The notes below the pieces were generated by a model. It searched no databases, was not told the origin of the DNA, and worked only from the letters and a program-made list of their open reading frames with translations. From positions 248,001-312,000 of the forward strand of contig NZ_JONU01000007.1 of NCBI RefSeq assembly GCF_000711985.1: 64,000 nt of DNA, written 5' to 3'. Positions 62,915 through 64,000 of this stretch are shown in pieces (positions within the stretch are counted from its first letter, which is position 1; each line of letters begins with the position of its first letter). A program made the position numbers and the translations under genes. This DNA is from Rheinheimera texasensis DSM 17496 (GTDB lineage: Bacteria > Pseudomonadota > Gammaproteobacteria > Enterobacterales > Alteromonadaceae).

Positions 62915-64000
62915 TTAGTTTGAACCCGTCGCAGCAGGACGGGTTTTGATCAGGGCGCCGATAAGCTTGGCGATTTGCGCAGGGCTGTGCGCGGCAGACA
63001 AACAAATGCGCAGTCGTGCCTGCGGCACAGTCGGCGGACGGATCGCCGTCAGCCAGATACCAGCTTGTTTGAGCGCCTGACTCCATAACATCGCTGAGCC
63101 ATTGTCCGGGCATAGTAATGGCTGGATCGCAGTTAGAGAAGCACAGAGCGGCAACCCCTCAGCCAAAGCGCCAGCGCGGAACAAGGCGATATTTTCTGCC
63201 AGTTTGTCGCGCCGCCACTGCTCGCGACGACATAACTCAATGCTGTGTACCATCGCCTGACAAAGCGCCGGTGACAGCGCTGTGCTGTAAATGTAATGTC
63301 TTGATTGCTGACGGATATAATCAATCACATCGCGGCAGCCGGCCAAAAATCCACCTTGCCCGGCCAGGGCTTTACCAAAGTTCGCCATCAGACATTGCAA
63401 TTGCGTCGCTTTTGCGCCGCAGTGCTGCCAGCTGCCGCGCCCTTCTTCGCCGAGCACACCTATACCATGCGCATCATCGAGCAACAAAGGTTGCTGCGCC
63501 GACAACAAGGCAAGCAGCGCCTGAGTGTCCGTGATGTCGCCGTCCATGCTGAACACACCTTCAGTGGCCACTACCACGGCTTTATCCTGTGCTTTTACTA
63601 ACAGCTGCCCGAGCGCCTGAAAATCCTGATGTGGAAAGCGCTTAAAACGCAGCTTGCCGTGCATCAACACATCCTGCATCGAAGCATGACAATATTTGTC
63701 CAGCAGCAACAGCTCGTCCGATGCCACCAGCGCGCTGAGCATCGCCTGATTAGCGGCAAAACCAGAGCTAAAGAGTAACACGGCTTCGACGCCCAACCAG
63801 TCGCACAAAACGCTGCAAAGCTCGGCATGAGCCGGCTGAAAACCAGTCACCAGTGGCGAACCGGTCGCTGCACTGCCGACGCTTAACGCAGCATCGGCAA
63901 ACGCTTGACGCAGTGATGGCGCATTGGCTAGCCCCAGATAGTCGTTGCCGGAAAAGTTCAGCAGCGTCTGGCCGTCAAAACTAAGCTGGCCTTCCGGCAA
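62915..64000 (-). CDS. bioF: 8-amino-7-oxononanoate synthase, 5' end beyond the right edge
   Basis: At least 361 codons are open to the window edge; the visible frame begins just before the conserved LNFSGNDYLGLANAPSLRQA, so roughly 20-30 N-terminal residues are missing. Family landmarks: GSAATGSPLVTGFQPAHAEL, LLLLDKYCHASMQDVLMHGK, FSMDGDITDTQALLALLSAQ, LLDDAHGIGVLGEEGRGSWQ, and the PLP lysine in CLMANFGKALAGQGGFLAG. It condenses pimeloyl-ACP and L-Ala. It is the first visible gene of the biotin run. Confidence 0.97.
   Translation of the reverse strand: MPEGQLSFDGQTLLNFSGNDYLGLANAPSLRQAFADAALSVGSAATGSPLVTGFQPAHAELCSVLCDWLGVEAVLLFSSGFAANQAMLSALVASDELLLLDKYCHASMQDVLMHGKLRFKRFPHQDFQALGQLLVKAQDKAVVVATEGVFSMDGDITDTQALLALLSAQQPLLLDDAHGIGVLGEEGRGSWQHCGAKATQLQCLMANFGKALAGQGGFLAGCRDVIDYIRQQSRHYIYSTALSPALCQAMVHSIELCRREQWRRDKLAENIALFRAGALAEGLPLCASLTAIQPLLCPDNGSAMLWSQALKQAGIWLTAIRPPTVPQARLRICLSAAHSPAQIAKLIGALIKTRPAATGSN

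Noticed and set aside
62891-63113. N-terminal extension of BioC into bioF
   Set aside because: The extra 74 residues overlap the bioF coding end, match nothing in BioC, and a GTG with a binding site lies at 62891.

Overview
The window looks like the chromosome of a gammaproteobacterium of the Alteromonadales/Chromatiaceae type (Rheinheimera-like). This rests on family content (ppsA with its DUF299 regulator, a BioF-BioC-BioD order, a PagL-type deacylase, a large TonB receptor) and not on any database comparison. There is one intact tRNA gene (initiator tRNA-Met). I saw no rRNA, CRISPR array or insertion sequence.

Layout. (1) 1-12.4 kb is the end of an integrated genomic island, visibly more AT-rich than the rest. 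It carries hypothetical genes, a giant (about 1,700 residue) protein with two tyrosine-recombinase-like domains, small membrane and periplasmic proteins, and a canonical integrase/excisionase pair next to a tRNA-fMet 3'-end remnant. (2) 12.4-13.05 kb holds an intact tRNA-fMet followed by four 126-bp tandem repeats, each carrying a degenerate tRNA 3' end and a copy of the tRNA terminator. (3) 13-19.8 kb is ordinary chromosome: AraC regulator, PagL-like lipid A deacylase, an RsmB-like rRNA methyltransferase, a GlxA-type regulator divergent from a rhodanese, and a chromate transporter. (4) 19.9-47.2 kb is the highlight: an unusually complete peptidoglycan-scavenging locus. (5) 47.3-64 kb is housekeeping: an ADP-ribosylglycohydrolase-like gene, ppsA/ppsR, a ketopantoate reductase, class II DAHP synthase, a low-molecular-weight phosphatase, a MoxR-DUF58-transglutaminase operon, htpX, pepE and bioF-bioC-bioD (bioF runs off the right edge).

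How the scavenging locus fits together (inference from families). A TonB receptor would import wall fragments. An AmiD-like amidase, a two-domain NagZ and a NamZ (DUF1343) exo-muramidase would release GlcNAc, MurNAc and stem peptides in the periplasm. A PBP4-like carboxypeptidase, an L,D-transpeptidase-fold lipoprotein, an NlpC/P60 endopeptidase and a beta-lactamase-fold hydrolase would trim peptides. A sodium symporter would carry the sugar inward. A fused MurK-MurQ protein would phosphorylate MurNAc and split it into GlcNAc-6-P and D-lactate, which a fused FAD/Fe-S dehydrogenase could oxidise. L-Ala-D-Glu is handled by a dipeptide epimerase. Free D-Ala and D-Glu appear to be handled by a D-amino acid aminotransferase plus DUF4392 and DUF1445 proteins (the two halves of animal D-glutamate cyclase) and the 5-oxoprolinase subunits PxpB and PxpC. 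PxpA is not in the window. A MurR-type RpiR regulator sits in the middle, and a palindrome GAATA-N3-TATTC recurs in four of the locus's promoter regions, with weaker versions at two more. It is a good candidate for the MurR operator.
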